Source: Fragilaria crotonensis (taxonomy: Eukaryota; Bacillariophyta; Fragilariophyceae; Fragilariales; Fragilariaceae). Taken from it: 64,000 nt of DNA. A model generated the notes under the pieces. The model saw only the letters and a list, made by a program, of their open reading frames with translations, was not told the DNA's origin and searched no databases. Below, piece after piece: positions 1-9,031 of this stretch. The translations under genes were made by a program, and so were the position numbers. Each line of letters begins with the position of its first letter. Within the stretch, counting starts at the first letter, position 1. The stretch covers positions 1 to 64,000 of the forward strand of contig JAKSYS010000335.1 of assembly GCA_022925895.1 (NCBI GenBank), written 5' to 3'.

Positions 1-167
1 TGTCTCAACTGCATGCATGCAGCAAACCTACTCGTCGTGGGTGAGTCGATTTGTGACTTTTCACCAAGTCACGTAACCGCACGCAACGTTGGGAGCAAAT
101 ATGCCTCTGATATTATGCCATATGCGTATATGCGCATATGCGTCTTGAGGAGAAACCTCAACAAACA
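1..167. other. Original upstream sequence of the 7854 gene
   Basis: No gene is recognisable here. Because the 5-bp duplication at 168-172 recurs at 7794-7798, these bases were contiguous with position 7799 before the retrotransposon arrived, so they probably include the former promoter of the gene at 7854-8558. Positions 119-142 form an alternating, nested palindromic tract built from CATATGCG and its reverse complement; a regulatory role is only a guess. Confidence 0.4.
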
Positions 168-172
168 CACCT
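168..172. repeat. Target-site duplication CACCT (left)
   Basis: The five bases CACCT abut the left end of the LTR retrotransposon and recur exactly at 7794-7798 next to its right end. A 5-bp duplication is the normal integrase signature of Ty1/copia elements, and it fixes the LTR boundaries at 173 and 7793. Confidence 0.85.
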
Positions 173-638
173 TGTGAGACCAAACCTTCCAAGGCCCTAC
201 CTTGGTACCGCGCTCGCTGGGGAGCAGGATTAAACGCAGGGCAGCGACCGGGCGCCCTCGTTGTCGATGTCGATGCGAAACAGGGAGGCGCAGTTCGATA
301 ATGAGATGTCACGAGCAGGGCGAGTTTACCTTTGTGAGATCGGAGTGTTTGGTGGCGGTTGACAAAGCTATATCTGGTCCTCGTTACCCTTACGATCCGA
401 GACCGGCAAGAGTGCAGTAGAAGAAATAGAATAAGCTAAGTTTTAGAAGTTGTGAGCGGAGTCCAAGAGGTACTCCGCTTTAAGACTACATTTGGTAGCC
501 AGTATACGTGGGTCACTAGATAGGAGACAGGAGCGACGCGACCACGCGGTGAGTATCGGATGACGGTACGGATAGACGACGGTACCGTAGTCAGCTAGGT
601 GGACTAGTAGATATATAGTCTGGAGATATGCACGAACA
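173..638 (-). repeat. 3' LTR of the copia element
   Basis: This 466-bp LTR matches 7329-7793 along its length, with one T inserted in a TTT run near 332. In element orientation it begins TGTTCG and ends CTCACA, the usual TG...CA termini. A TATATA tract lies about 25 bp inside the U3 edge on the minus strand. Confidence 0.92.
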
Positions 639-647
639 CACTCCCCC
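639..647 (-). other. Polypurine tract
   Basis: Directly inside the 3' LTR the minus strand reads GGGGGAGTG, a short polypurine tract where plus-strand DNA synthesis would be primed. Its position next to the LTR edge supports the minus orientation of the element. Confidence 0.7.
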
Positions 648-710
648 ATTGTCAGAATCGTAGAAGGTGACAATGAGTAACAGAAGTGCAGCGACGCAAT
701 CGTAGGTAGG

Positions 711-1323
711 TCAAGGGACAGGAGGTGTCCAGGGTGCGCCGTAATGCCCCATCAAACGGCACATGACGGTGATGGAGCGTAGAACCAAGAGATTTGGTGA
801 GGAATCGGCGGAGTTGATGATGCCAGGAATATGTTCAAGCAAAATTTCTCGGTTAGCTTTCCACTCTTGGATCGCGAAATGTTGAATATCAATGTGACGC
901 GATCGCGGAGTAGGTCGGCTGGCATTGATCATGAGGATGGCAGCGCGTTGTCCTCGTAGAGCGTAGTAGGACCAGGCTGTGCATAGCCCAACTCGGAAGA
1001 ATGGAGCGGAGGTACTTGGCAATCTTTGCGGCATGAACGGCAGCTAGAATTCAGCCTCAGTAGAGCTGGTGGACACAGTTGGTTGGATCTTTGATTTGTG
1101 GCGATGGGGCCACCACAGAACATAAAACCAAACCAGTGATAGAGCGCCGCGTGATGAGATCCGTAGCGTGAGCAGCGTCAACATAGCCTGCGAGAAGAGT
1201 AGGGTGCGCGGGTTCCGGGAAGGATGGAAGGGAAGGATCGGAAGCAAGTGGTTGGAAGGTACCAGCTGGGAGACCAGGAAGAAGAGTGCGGCGCCAATAA
1301 ATGAGACCCCAGGATTTAGTCAT
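711..1323 (-). pseudogene. Copia RNase H domain, broken over three frames
   Basis: This is the C-terminal RNase H of Pol. It degrades the RNA strand of the RNA-DNA hybrid during reverse transcription. At 1057-1323 the motif GYVDAAHATD followed by TRRSITG is the start of the copia RNase H (catalytic Asp in VDA). The 1044-1247 frame carries the STSSTEAEF block with the catalytic Glu, and 711-1034 carries RPTPRSRHIDIQHF with the downstream catalytic region and the HIPG-N-AD tail. The three blocks are in order but in different frames, so at least two frameshifts interrupt the domain. It joins the RT frame near 1320. Confidence 0.8.
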
Positions 1324-2858
1324 TCGTAGATAACGCGCAACTCGGCGGAGGCATCGTAATGGATTTTAGTTGGTCGATCGGAGAAGCGAGCCAAGGTTGT
1401 AACCGCGTAGCCGATATCGGGACGCGCGACCACATAAGCATAGATTAAAGCTCCAAGGACGCTGCGATAGGAGAAACCAGCAGCCGACTCCACCAGCGCA
1501 TGTTCAGGACTACCGTTGGCAGGAGCAGATTCGTACTCAACGAACATCTGTTGGAGCGTAGAGGACGCGAGTGGCTCGATGGGTTTCATGTCAGTGTCAC
1601 GAGTTCCTGCGGCAGACCATCCGTAATGAGCGAGGAGTTTATCAATATAAGATTCGCAAGTAATCTTGATATATCGGTCGGTTTGCTCCACGTCGACACC
1701 ATTAAATGATGCAAGGAGACCTTCATCGCGGAGATCAATACCATCTTCCCGACAGATTGTATTCACAAGATCACGAGTAGCATCAGGGTCAATGCAACCA
1801 ATGGCAAGATCATCGACCTGCCGGCAAATGAGCATCCGATGGCCTTTGTAGACGCCGTGGTAGATGCTGCGTTCATGGGTAGTAGACTTGAAGCCATGAC
1901 GTGCAATAACCTTGTTGACGAATCCCTCCCAAAGGGCGCCGGACTCAGGATGACCTTGGAGGGCATGTTGGACTGGCAGCACCATATCCCGAGACAATTT
2001 GGTGCCGTAACGAGCTTCGTACCAATCGGCATATTGATCGTCGATGTAGACGAAGGTTGGCTGTCCCGGTGGCGGCGAGTTGGCATAAGCATTGGTTGCA
2101 TCAACTTTCAGAGCAACGTAGCCCTCGTAGGCACATAAAGCAAAGAACATCCGCATACACGGTTGCTCGATGCATGATGAATATGTATTCGCCAACTTGA
2201 GCATTGGTGCCGCTCGAGGAGATCCGTCACAGCAGTTGCGAGCCTTGCGGGTGCCGTCAGCCTTGTAGGAATAATCCCAGTGCTGACGCAAAATGATCGC
2301 ATCTTTTGGTGGGAGACACGGAGTTCCATACATCTCTTGTTTCGCCATAGCGTCCAGCTGTTTGAACTCTGTCTGCTGCCAGTCATTCCAATTTGAGAGC
2401 CCTTTTAGTTTACGGCGGGTGAAACTACCGAGAGCCTGTTCTGCGACAGTACCGTGCGTTGTCGTGTTGAGGGATCGTACGACAAGCGGCGGGCAAGCCT
2501 TAGCGGATGAAAGGTCACCATCCAAAGGAAACGTACCCAAGGTTGAAGTGGAAGGAGCAGACTCTGATAGTATCTGGTTGACTACTCGGAGCTGGTCGAC
2601 GGATAAGTGCAACGGAGACTCAGTAGACCGATCGGTTACGGGAATGTAGCGGTCGGGAGCAAAGACAATACGAAAGTTTTCGGCGTCAGAGGAGGCGACG
2701 ACAGCAAGGGCATCGATGGCAGATTGGGCCGTGAAGACAGGTTGATCGTTGATGGAGACGATAAATGCACCGATGTACTTCCGACGGACGTTTTGATCCG
2801 AGATGCAGAAGAATGTGCGATGATATTGGAAACATAGCCACGTTTCCGGATATGGCAT
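1320..2858 (-). CDS. Copia reverse transcriptase domain of Pol
   Basis: This frame of 512 codons encodes the reverse transcriptase that copies the element RNA. It contains the RVT_2-type core with W-W-QTEF-LDAM near the start, then KVDATNAYAN, and the catalytic box QVDDLAIG (the YVDD equivalent). The C-terminal connection contains SYRSVLGALIYAYVVARPDIGYAV, written here only as a landmark split: the SVLGALIYA and RPDIGYAV segments. The N-terminal about 75 residues overlap the end of the integrase frame at 2636-2858, so Pol needs a frameshift there. No stop interrupts the RT core itself. It could still be active if expressed in frame with integrase. Confidence 0.9.
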   Translation of the reverse strand: MPYPETWLCFQYHRTFFCISDQNVRRKYIGAFIVSINDQPVFTAQSAIDALAVVASSDAENFRIVFAPDRYIPVTDRSTESPLHLSVDQLRVVNQILSESAPSTSTLGTFPLDGDLSSAKACPPLVVRSLNTTTHGTVAEQALGSFTRRKLKGLSNWNDWQQTEFKQLDAMAKQEMYGTPCLPPKDAIILRQHWDYSYKADGTRKARNCCDGSPRAAPMLKLANTYSSCIEQPCMRMFFALCAYEGYVALKVDATNAYANSPPPGQPTFVYIDDQYADWYEARYGTKLSRDMVLPVQHALQGHPESGALWEGFVNKVIARHGFKSTTHERSIYHGVYKGHRMLICRQVDDLAIGCIDPDATRDLVNTICREDGIDLRDEGLLASFNGVDVEQTDRYIKITCESYIDKLLAHYGWSAAGTRDTDMKPIEPLASSTLQQMFVEYESAPANGSPEHALVESAAGFSYRSVLGALIYAYVVARPDIGYAVTTLARFSDRPTKIHYDASAELRVIYE

Positions 2859-4198
2859 TCGGAGACTTCAAATCCAAGATTTGGGTGATCGCAAATGATT
2901 GCCGGATTCAATTCGTCGAGGCGATCGAAGGGGTCATCCGAAACCGTAAGATCAAGAGGAGACATATCGACGTTGTCCGGGGAAGGAGAGTCGTCGTTAT
3001 TGAGTTGTCGAAGAATCTGAACGTTCGGTGGCGGTTTGTCAACAAGATCATTCATGCCCTCATCAAACCGGGCGTGTGTTGCCGTTTTTACCAGGGAGCT
3101 CTCCAAATCATAGTAGTATAGGATTTTGAGAGACCGTGAATACCCAAGAAAAATGCCGAGGCGCGAATTGGGTATGGCCTTTCCGCAGCGCGCAGTCGTT
3201 GGCCGAACATGGACTCGGCATCCAAAAGTGCGCAATTTGGACAAATTCGGCAAAGTGGAGCCGCACATTTCATAGGGGCTGGTCGGACGAGTCCCATGTG
3301 GGACAAAATTGTACAACCGAAGATAATGATAGAAAGCGTACGGCCAGAAGTTCGCTTGGAGATTGGCGCCGGACAACATAGATCTTAGCGCGTCGCCAAT
3401 GGTCTGGTGAGGTCGCTCACCGGGGCCGTTCTGATTCGAGGAGTCAGGACCAGTAACCTCGACAGTGTATCCGAAATTCGTGAACGCTTGGCGAATATCA
3501 CGACTCTTTCCCAACTCGCCACCTCCATCCATGCGGACATACTTGTTTGGACAGTCAGGGGCATTATTGGCAAGCCAATTGTTAACCCAGTCGACTGGAG
3601 GAGCTTTTGTGGCGAATGCACGACCGTAGAGACGGCCACTGAAATGGTCAGTGATCAGCGCATAGCATGTTTCACCGTTCAAACCAATCAGATTGTGTTG
3701 TCGCTTGGTATTCCGACTGCGCTGTACCATGAAGCCGAAGTCGATGGAAATTCCTTGGTTGCATATGGTGGAATGCATTGTTGTGTCGGTTCCAGCTGGC
3801 CGTTTCCGAAGCTTGGCAGCCAGACAGATGGGACAGGATTCAATCTCATTTGGAATTTGGAATTCCGGCATTCCCTTCACAAAGCGGTGCATGGTCGACA
3901 GACGCCGGAAGTTGAGGTGCCCCAAACGTTGATGCCAGAGCATTCGCAAAGCAGCTCTGGGCAAGGAACGGACGAGCAGATCAATAGGGGAATCAGCGCC
4001 AATATCCTCGCAGACGTCACGATTGGTCAATGGTGATGGCGGAGAGCCATCTGCCACAGTTGGATCCGATGGGAGGACAATCGGATCCGACAATGCCGCA
4101 GGTTCCAGCGGAGGCGATGAGACAGGATGAGTGTCTTCGGCAATCACCCCGCACCCATGTGGTTCAGGCCCGTTGTTGTCAGTGGGTAAACCTGGCAA
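2636..4198 (-). CDS. Copia GAG-pre-integrase and integrase domains of Pol
   Basis: This open frame of 520 codons inserts the element DNA into the genome. A zinc-binding HHCC module (H-H in LWHQRLGHLNFRRL, C-C in SCPICLAAK) lies at about residues 90-135. It is followed by the DDE core: Asp in ALITDHFSG, Asp in RMDGGGELG and Glu in NGPGERPHQ. All expected catalytic residues are present. The C-terminal part is a variable linker to RT. Upstream it is out of frame with protease, and downstream it overlaps the RT frame by about 220 bases. Confidence 0.9.
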   Translation of the reverse strand: MPGLPTDNNGPEPHGCGVIAEDTHPVSSPPLEPAALSDPIVLPSDPTVADGSPPSPLTNRDVCEDIGADSPIDLLVRSLPRAALRMLWHQRLGHLNFRRLSTMHRFVKGMPEFQIPNEIESCPICLAAKLRKRPAGTDTTMHSTICNQGISIDFGFMVQRSRNTKRQHNLIGLNGETCYALITDHFSGRLYGRAFATKAPPVDWVNNWLANNAPDCPNKYVRMDGGGELGKSRDIRQAFTNFGYTVEVTGPDSSNQNGPGERPHQTIGDALRSMLSGANLQANFWPYAFYHYLRLYNFVPHGTRPTSPYEMCGSTLPNLSKLRTFGCRVHVRPTTARCGKAIPNSRLGIFLGYSRSLKILYYYDLESSLVKTATHARFDEGMNDLVDKPPPNVQILRQLNNDDSPSPDNVDMSPLDLTVSDDPFDRLDELNPAIICDHPNLGFEVSECHIRKRGYVSNIIAHSSASRIKTSVGSTSVHLSSPSTINLSSRPNLPSMPLLSSPPLTPKTFVLSLLPTATFP

Positions 4199-4387
4199 CG
4201 GGCCTACCGAAAATCAACAAGGGTGGAAGCTGGCAGGCTTGGCAATACATGCCGTCAGTAGGGTCGACGATGGTTGCCGGCGGCCCGGACTGGTGGTCAG
4301 AGCACAAACGGAGGACACGAAGCGACGACGGGACGATGGACGCCGCATGTTGGGCAGCCGTCGGCAGGATGAGAGCTTCAGTGAACG

Positions 4388-5242
4388 TCAAACCACCGCG
4401 CTGAGAGGTAGGCTGAAGAGTGACGTAGACATCTTGGCATCGACGGAGGCGATGAGGGAAGTGAATGAAACCAGCCGAATCCGTGTGACTTGACATGTGA
4501 TATCCAGATGTGCCGAGCTGTTTAGAAACAGCCGAGTGCGAGATGATGATCCCGGGGATCGTGGTGTGATACGTCCGAATGAATACGGATGTGGGGCTCC
4601 GGCAATTCCACGATTCGTGGTGGGCACACAGAGGAAACCAACGCCGAGAGGATGATGAGCGTGATCGCCAGCATCAAGGAGGCGGACTTTGGAATCCTTG
4701 AGGAGTCGATAGGCAAACAAAAGGGTCGCATCATGGACAGTGTTGGCCATCGATCCATTGTCAGCATGCGCGAAGGATGCAGACGTTGTAACATCGTATG
4801 TTTCTGCAAGACGACGTAGGACAAAAGGGTCAGGGATTGGCGCGGGTGCTGGAACAGGCACCATCTCCGCGGACGATGGACAAGAAGCATCAACGCCAAG
4901 GAGTTCGATAGACCGGATACTGATGGGACCAAAGCAGGATTCGAAATCATCGTCGCCTGTGTCACCGACAAGTTGGATGGCATGTTGGCGATAGCCATGA
5001 TCCATCGAGTCCGCCTCCTCAGCGACAGCGGGCTCACTTGGAGGAGGTAGATGAGGACGATTCCGTGGTGTTTTCCTGCAGGCTGCGGACACGTGCACCA
5101 TGTGATGGGGCAGTGGACGTTGTACGGGAACGCGCTGATGCAGCATTGAGGCGGGTCCGGAAGTGCGAATGGGAATTCGCGACTTGAGTGCGCAACGTAG
5201 GATTGCGTTGGGCAAGTGACTCTGCAACGATGTAATCCACAA
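4388..5242 (-). CDS. Copia aspartic protease region
   Basis: This frame lies between Gag and integrase, where the retroviral-type protease belongs. The segment ASFAHADNGSMANT looks like the active-site loop, in which D-N-G-S replaces the more common D-[ST]-G-A. It is followed by the conserved pattern LLDAGDHAHHPLGVGFLCVP, which recalls the glycine-rich GVGYLCVP stretch of diatom copia proteases. It is out of frame with Gag (5034-5657) and with integrase (2636-4198). The role is inferred from position and motif. Confidence 0.6.
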   Translation of the reverse strand: MWITSLQSHLPNAILRCALKSRIPIRTSGPASMLHQRVPVQRPLPHHMVHVSAACRKTPRNRPHLPPPSEPAVAEEADSMDHGYRQHAIQLVGDTGDDDFESCFGPISIRSIELLGVDASCPSSAEMVPVPAPAPIPDPFVLRRLAETYDVTTSASFAHADNGSMANTVHDATLLFAYRLLKDSKVRLLDAGDHAHHPLGVGFLCVPTTNRGIAGAPHPYSFGRITPRSPGSSSRTRLFLNSSAHLDITCQVTRIRLVSFTSLIASVDAKMSTSLFSLPLSAVV

Positions 5243-6133
5243 AGCGGTTGCAATCCACTAAAGTATGACCGGGCAGTTGGCAACCGAGGCAGACTTCACT
5301 GGATTCTTGGTTGCGTGCAATTGCACGGACGATCAATTCCACATCATCATCGGGCAAAAAGGGGGGATCGTCTGTGTCATCGACGACCGTCTCAAGGCGA
5401 CGCATGATCGTGGTGGAGGCGGACCGCGATGAAGCAGAGGAGTGGCTTGAACCAGGAGGGTCCCGACCGATTTCGGAAGCATACTCGACAAAAGTAGTGG
5501 CCATCTGGGGCAAAGCCAACTTGAAGGGAAGGCGGCCTCCATTTCCAGAGCGTTTGTCGCGTTCGACAAGGCGGCGGAATTCGGAACGCCATTCGGCAGA
5601 CAGATTGCGAACAGCTAAATCCAAAGCCTCCGATTCCGTATACGTGCGTGTTGCCAAACGTTCTCGCGCGAAGAATTCTTGAGACGACGAAGGTAGAGGC
5701 TAAACGATTCGGCTCGGCGGTGCATCGGAATCGAATTGGCCATCGAAAGGACCGAATGAAGCAAAGGATGATGCATTCTGAGGATGTTGTATATGGCATT
5801 GTATCCTGCGTTGGCGGAGGACCCTTCGACAGCTTCCAACTCTCGAGAGTTTGGCGGGAAAGTTTCAGGCCGGATTAGCACCGTATACAGCAGATGTGCC
5901 ATAAACGCTTCCTGATCCTTGACCGATTGTGGTAACCTTTTCCACCAAGCACCATAAATGTTGTCCTCCTCAACCGATTCGTACGGCGGACACCAGACTC
6001 CATACTGCAGACATGTTGAGACAAGCAGCTTATACCAGTGGACGAAAGAATCGTTTTTACTGGAATCAAACTTTGGGAGTGTAATCTTCCGAAAGTCCTT
6101 AAACTTTACGTCGGTACTTTGAAATTGTGTCAT
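5034..6133 (-). pseudogene. Gag polyprotein, frameshifted near 5670
   Basis: Gag would form the virus-like particle and bind element RNA. The first part (5615-6133, 172 codons) carries the copia Gag core with FVHWYKLLVST, YGVWCPPYES and LRMHHPLLHSVL. The second part (5034-5657) continues in another frame with TYTESEALDLAVRNL and ends with a CCHC zinc knuckle, C-x2-C-x4-H-x4-C (CLGCQLPGHTLVDC), expected for nucleocapsid. The two frames join at about 5650-5680 by a one-base shift. This is either an inactivating mutation or a sequencing error; programmed shifting inside Gag would be unusual. Confidence 0.8.
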
Positions 6134-6264
6134 GTAATCCTTAAAGGTCTCAGCACCAAAAGTTACTTCATCAGTGTATGGATGATTTTTGGTAGGCGAA
6201 CGGCGTGGGGTTCGTCCACGCTCTTGATCAATCGCTTCGTATCGCTCAGCTTCTTCGTCATATC

Positions 6265-7083
6265 TTAGTGGTCCACGACGAGGCTGAGTGGAAGACTCGC
6301 GTTCGCGATCGGGATAGTCGCTGTATGAAGCATAATCTCGCCGGATGGATGTGCCAGTGGCGCCATGGCCAGTTGTTCAAGTTCAACGTCAACAGGGTTT
6401 CCTCGAAATGTTGCACCCGTGTTGATGGCGGGTTCGTTGTCGCCACGATTAGCCGGGCCGGTGCCGGGGACTGACCTAGGTTCATCGCGGGGCGTAGCGA
6501 TATCTTCCGACGCAAACTGGACGGATGGTGCCACATTCTCGGCGCCAGTTCTGCTGCTTCTGGATGGAACAGGAGCGACACTGTCGACTTGGGGACCGGG
6601 GACGAGATCGGAAGTTCGAAACTTGGTCCAACAGTTCTCCTTCTGATACGTTCGATGGTGGACCAGAACGTGGGACGGGTGGATCACCTACAATATCAAT
6701 GACAGCAACAGGAGCATCTCGAGGGTTATCTTTTCGACAGCGGTCATCTTGAATCGAACCATAATCGGGATTCGGAGGGTCGAAATTGGCATTTGCCGAT
6801 TGGCAATTGACTGTGCAACGTAACGTTGCAACGCAGCCGCTCGTAGGGAGATAATCAACCCTGGGCCATCTCGAACTTCGAAAAGCGCGAAACCTGTATC
6901 TACCATCTTTTCCCTCGTCGATTCATCGATCCACATCGCATCTTCGAGCATTTCCACAACCACCCCACGGATGATATCAAGGTAATTCGAGAAGGGATGA
7001 AGTGACAAGATCGAAGAGATCGGCGAGCGGGATTTCTGCCATAGGACAGTTGACGATGTCGAGTTTGACGAGGAAACAGTCAA
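6265..7083 (-). CDS. Leader or N-terminal Gag reading frames of the copia element
   Basis: Two consecutive minus frames (6688-7083 and 6265-6687) fill the 1.2 kb between the primer-binding site and the recognised Gag core. The first has a possible helical segment with SNYLDIIRGVVVEMLEDA. The second is Pro/Ser/Thr-rich. Long N-terminal extensions of Gag are plausible in this lineage, but I recognise no motif and cannot show that the frames are joined to Gag. Confidence 0.35.
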
Positions 7084-7309
7084 ATAGATGCGGAATCTCC
7101 TCAGCGACCGTCATCTTTGGTGTATGACTGAACCACCTCTACCGAAAGATTCTGTTTCGGCTTTATGGGAATGCCCTACACACCACGTGGTATGTCTGGA
7201 AGTACCCGGCGAGCTTTTATCTCTTATGACTCTCTTCGGAAGTCACTCGGGATTGAAAAGTTCTTTTTTTTTTGGTTTCTGTACTTAGGAAGATCTCGAA
7301 CCCTAGCAG

Positions 7310-7328
7310 AGATCTTGGGCTCATAACC
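7310..7328 (-). other. Primer-binding site matching a tRNA-Met anticodon arm
   Basis: Immediately inside the 5' LTR the plus strand reads TTGGGCTCATAACC, which looks like the anticodon stem-loop of a methionine tRNA with CAU in the loop. The minus-strand complement would thus bind an internal, half-tRNA primer rather than a tRNA 3' end. This parallels Drosophila copia, which uses an internal fragment of initiator tRNA-Met. Confidence 0.6.
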
Positions 7329-7793
7329 TGTGAGACCAAACCTTCCAAGGCCCTACCTTGGTACCGCGCTCGCTGGGGAGCAGGATTAAACGCAGGGCAG
7401 CGACCGGGCGCCCTCGTTGTCGATGTCGATGCGAAACAGGGAGGCGCAGTTCGATAATGAGATGTCACGAGCAGGGCGAGTTTACCTTGTGAGATCGGAG
7501 TGTTTGGTGGCGGTTGACAAAGCTATATCTGGTCCTCGTTACCCTTACGATCCGAGACCGGCAAGAGTGCAGTAGAAGAAATAGAATAAGCTAAGTTTTA
7601 GAAGTTGTGAGCGGAGTCCAAGAGGTACTCCGCTTTAAGACTACATTTGGTAGCCAGTATACGTGGGTCACTAGATAGGAGACAGGAGCGACGCGACCAC
7701 GCGGTGAGTATCGGATGACGGTACGGATAGACGACGGTACCGTAGTCAGCTAGGTGGACTAGTAGATATATAGTCTGGAGATATGCACGAACA
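7329..7793 (-). repeat. 5' LTR of the copia element (promoter-bearing)
   Basis: This 465-bp LTR is nearly identical to 173-638. Transcription of the element would start here on the minus strand. A TATATA tract at about 7765-7773 lies some 20-30 bp from the U3 edge and is a plausible TATA box. Its outer edge is only 60 bp from the start of the plus-strand gene at 7854, so the LTR may affect that gene. Confidence 0.92.
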
Positions 7794-7798
7794 CACCT
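7794..7798. repeat. Target-site duplication CACCT (right)
   Basis: Exact partner of 168-172, directly outside the 5' LTR end. Together they show that the element inserted as a unit and has not recombined since. Confidence 0.85.
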
Positions 7799-7853
7799 CA
7801 TTCCCATTCCCAACGCATCCCTCCAACCAACCCACGCTTACAAACAGCAAACT

Positions 7854-8558
7854 ATGCTATATCAATCGCTTCCCTCGGAAGGATCAACTATGCGCCCACC
7901 GTTGGTTGTGTCCATTCCGCACTCTGGAAGAAATTCTCAAACGTCTAGGAGAGCTCCTGCTCGCGGTCGAATACGAGACGAGGAGATATCTGCAATCAGT
8001 TTCGAGAGCGCAACTGTCGCCTCTGTCGTGTATTCCAGATTTCATCCTTTCATTTGGATGCTCCTAATGCTGATGGCAGTGACTCTGCACCGCCAATATG
8101 TAGATCTATTTCTGGAAGACGATTCAATCAAGAAATACACTAGTCTCGGACGAGAAGATCATACACAGCGCAAAGCGACTGATCTGGGAAATGAAGGCAT
8201 TGGTGCTGACCTTTCAAGCTTGGTTATGTCCTTGATTAAATCCGAGGTCGTACCTTCATTTGAATCCCAGCAGTCAAACCTACGAAGGGCGCCGATAGCT
8301 CCTTTCAGCGAGTCAAAAGAAGATACGTCGTCGGAAAGTTCAAGACTGAGCGGAGAGTCCCTTTCCTCCATTCAAGAAACCCCGGCGGAACAAGTCAATG
8401 CGATGGAGACAGCATCACCGACGAGCTCTCCACAGGATACGCAAACGTATGCTACAAAGAGCGAAACAGGTAATGAGATGTCAGACTCAGTGGGCCATTC
8501 GTCCCAATCAACAAATGTCGAAACTTCAGCTCCTCTAGAGCCTGGCGAGGCACAGTAG
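7854..8558 (+). CDS. Hypothetical single-pass membrane protein
   Basis: The frame encodes up to 234 residues. I do not recognise the family. A hydrophobic segment at about residues 65-79 (FIWMLLMLMAVTLH) is a likely transmembrane helix. It divides a basic N-terminal part (SRRAPARGRIR) from a long, Ser/Thr/Glu-rich, probably disordered C-terminal tail. By the positive-inside rule the N-terminus would face the cytosol. A second ATG at 7890 (MRPPLVV) is an equally good start. The copia insertion ends 55 bp upstream of the first ATG and has moved the native promoter 7.6 kb away, so expression may now depend on the LTR or be lost. The gene is convergent with RPB1. Confidence 0.5.
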   Translation: MLYQSLPSEGSTMRPPLVVSIPHSGRNSQTSRRAPARGRIRDEEISAISFESATVASVVYSRFHPFIWMLLMLMAVTLHRQYVDLFLEDDSIKKYTSLGREDHTQRKATDLGNEGIGADLSSLVMSLIKSEVVPSFESQQSNLRRAPIAPFSESKEDTSSESSRLSGESLSSIQETPAEQVNAMETASPTSSPQDTQTYATKSETGNEMSDSVGHSSQSTNVETSAPLEPGEAQ

Positions 8559-9031
8559 ACAAGGTCACTATGCTTCGATATAAATCGAATCGCTTTAGAG
8601 AGGACAGCTCAAGACTTGTCATCCCATGCAACGAATGTAGAAAATTGCATCAAAGGTGTCTTTGTCAAACTTTGGATATCGGGTATTCGAGCAGATCTCG
8701 CAAAGATACCGTGCAGGGGAAGGAGTAGGGTCCAATACCCCAATCCCCTAACTATAACATCGACCAGACATGTCCTGAACGTCAGAATATAGAATGCAAA
8801 GTTGTAGGGCAGCACACAAAATGGAATTGACAAGCAGAACGTAGGCAATTCTAGCAGTTCTCCCTCAATCAATTGAACTAAATTGACGTATTCAGACCAC
8901 CTATGACTACGTACAAGTCTCTGCTTGTTTCGCTATGACAGGCAGCCATCCATTCCTCTGGATAGTGACCAGGGATGCTTCATGGTCGAATGTATGACAC
9001 GGAGTGTGGATCACAGTATACTGGAGTACTT
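8559..9031. other. Intergenic 3'-3' region before RPB1
   Basis: These 473 bases separate the convergent ends of the membrane-protein gene and RPB1. They should hold both 3' UTRs. A minus frame at 8609-8872 (87 codons) has no recognisable motif and is probably chance. Confidence 0.5.

Larger units (their letters stand above)
173..7793 (-). mobile_element. Ty1/copia LTR retrotransposon, CoDi-like
   Basis: This is a complete 7.6-kb element read on the minus strand. Reading from high to low coordinate it has a 5' LTR (7329-7793), a primer-binding site, Gag with a zinc knuckle, protease, integrase, reverse transcriptase, RNase H, a polypurine tract and a 3' LTR (173-638). The order PR-INT-RT-RH is that of Ty1/copia, and the Gag and protease style resembles the diatom CoDi lineages. 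The LTRs appear identical apart from a one-base length difference, so insertion is recent. Even so, Gag and Pol are split over several frames, so this copy is probably unable to move by itself unless the breaks are sequencing errors. Confidence 0.93.

Noticed and set aside
7280-7328. A tRNA-Met gene next to the LTR
   Set aside because: Only an anticodon-arm-like segment is present, without acceptor or T arms; it is the primer-binding site.
7783-8067. Plus-strand frame starting inside the LTR
   Set aside because: Its start belongs to the retrotransposon and it overlaps the better 7854-8558 frame; no motif.
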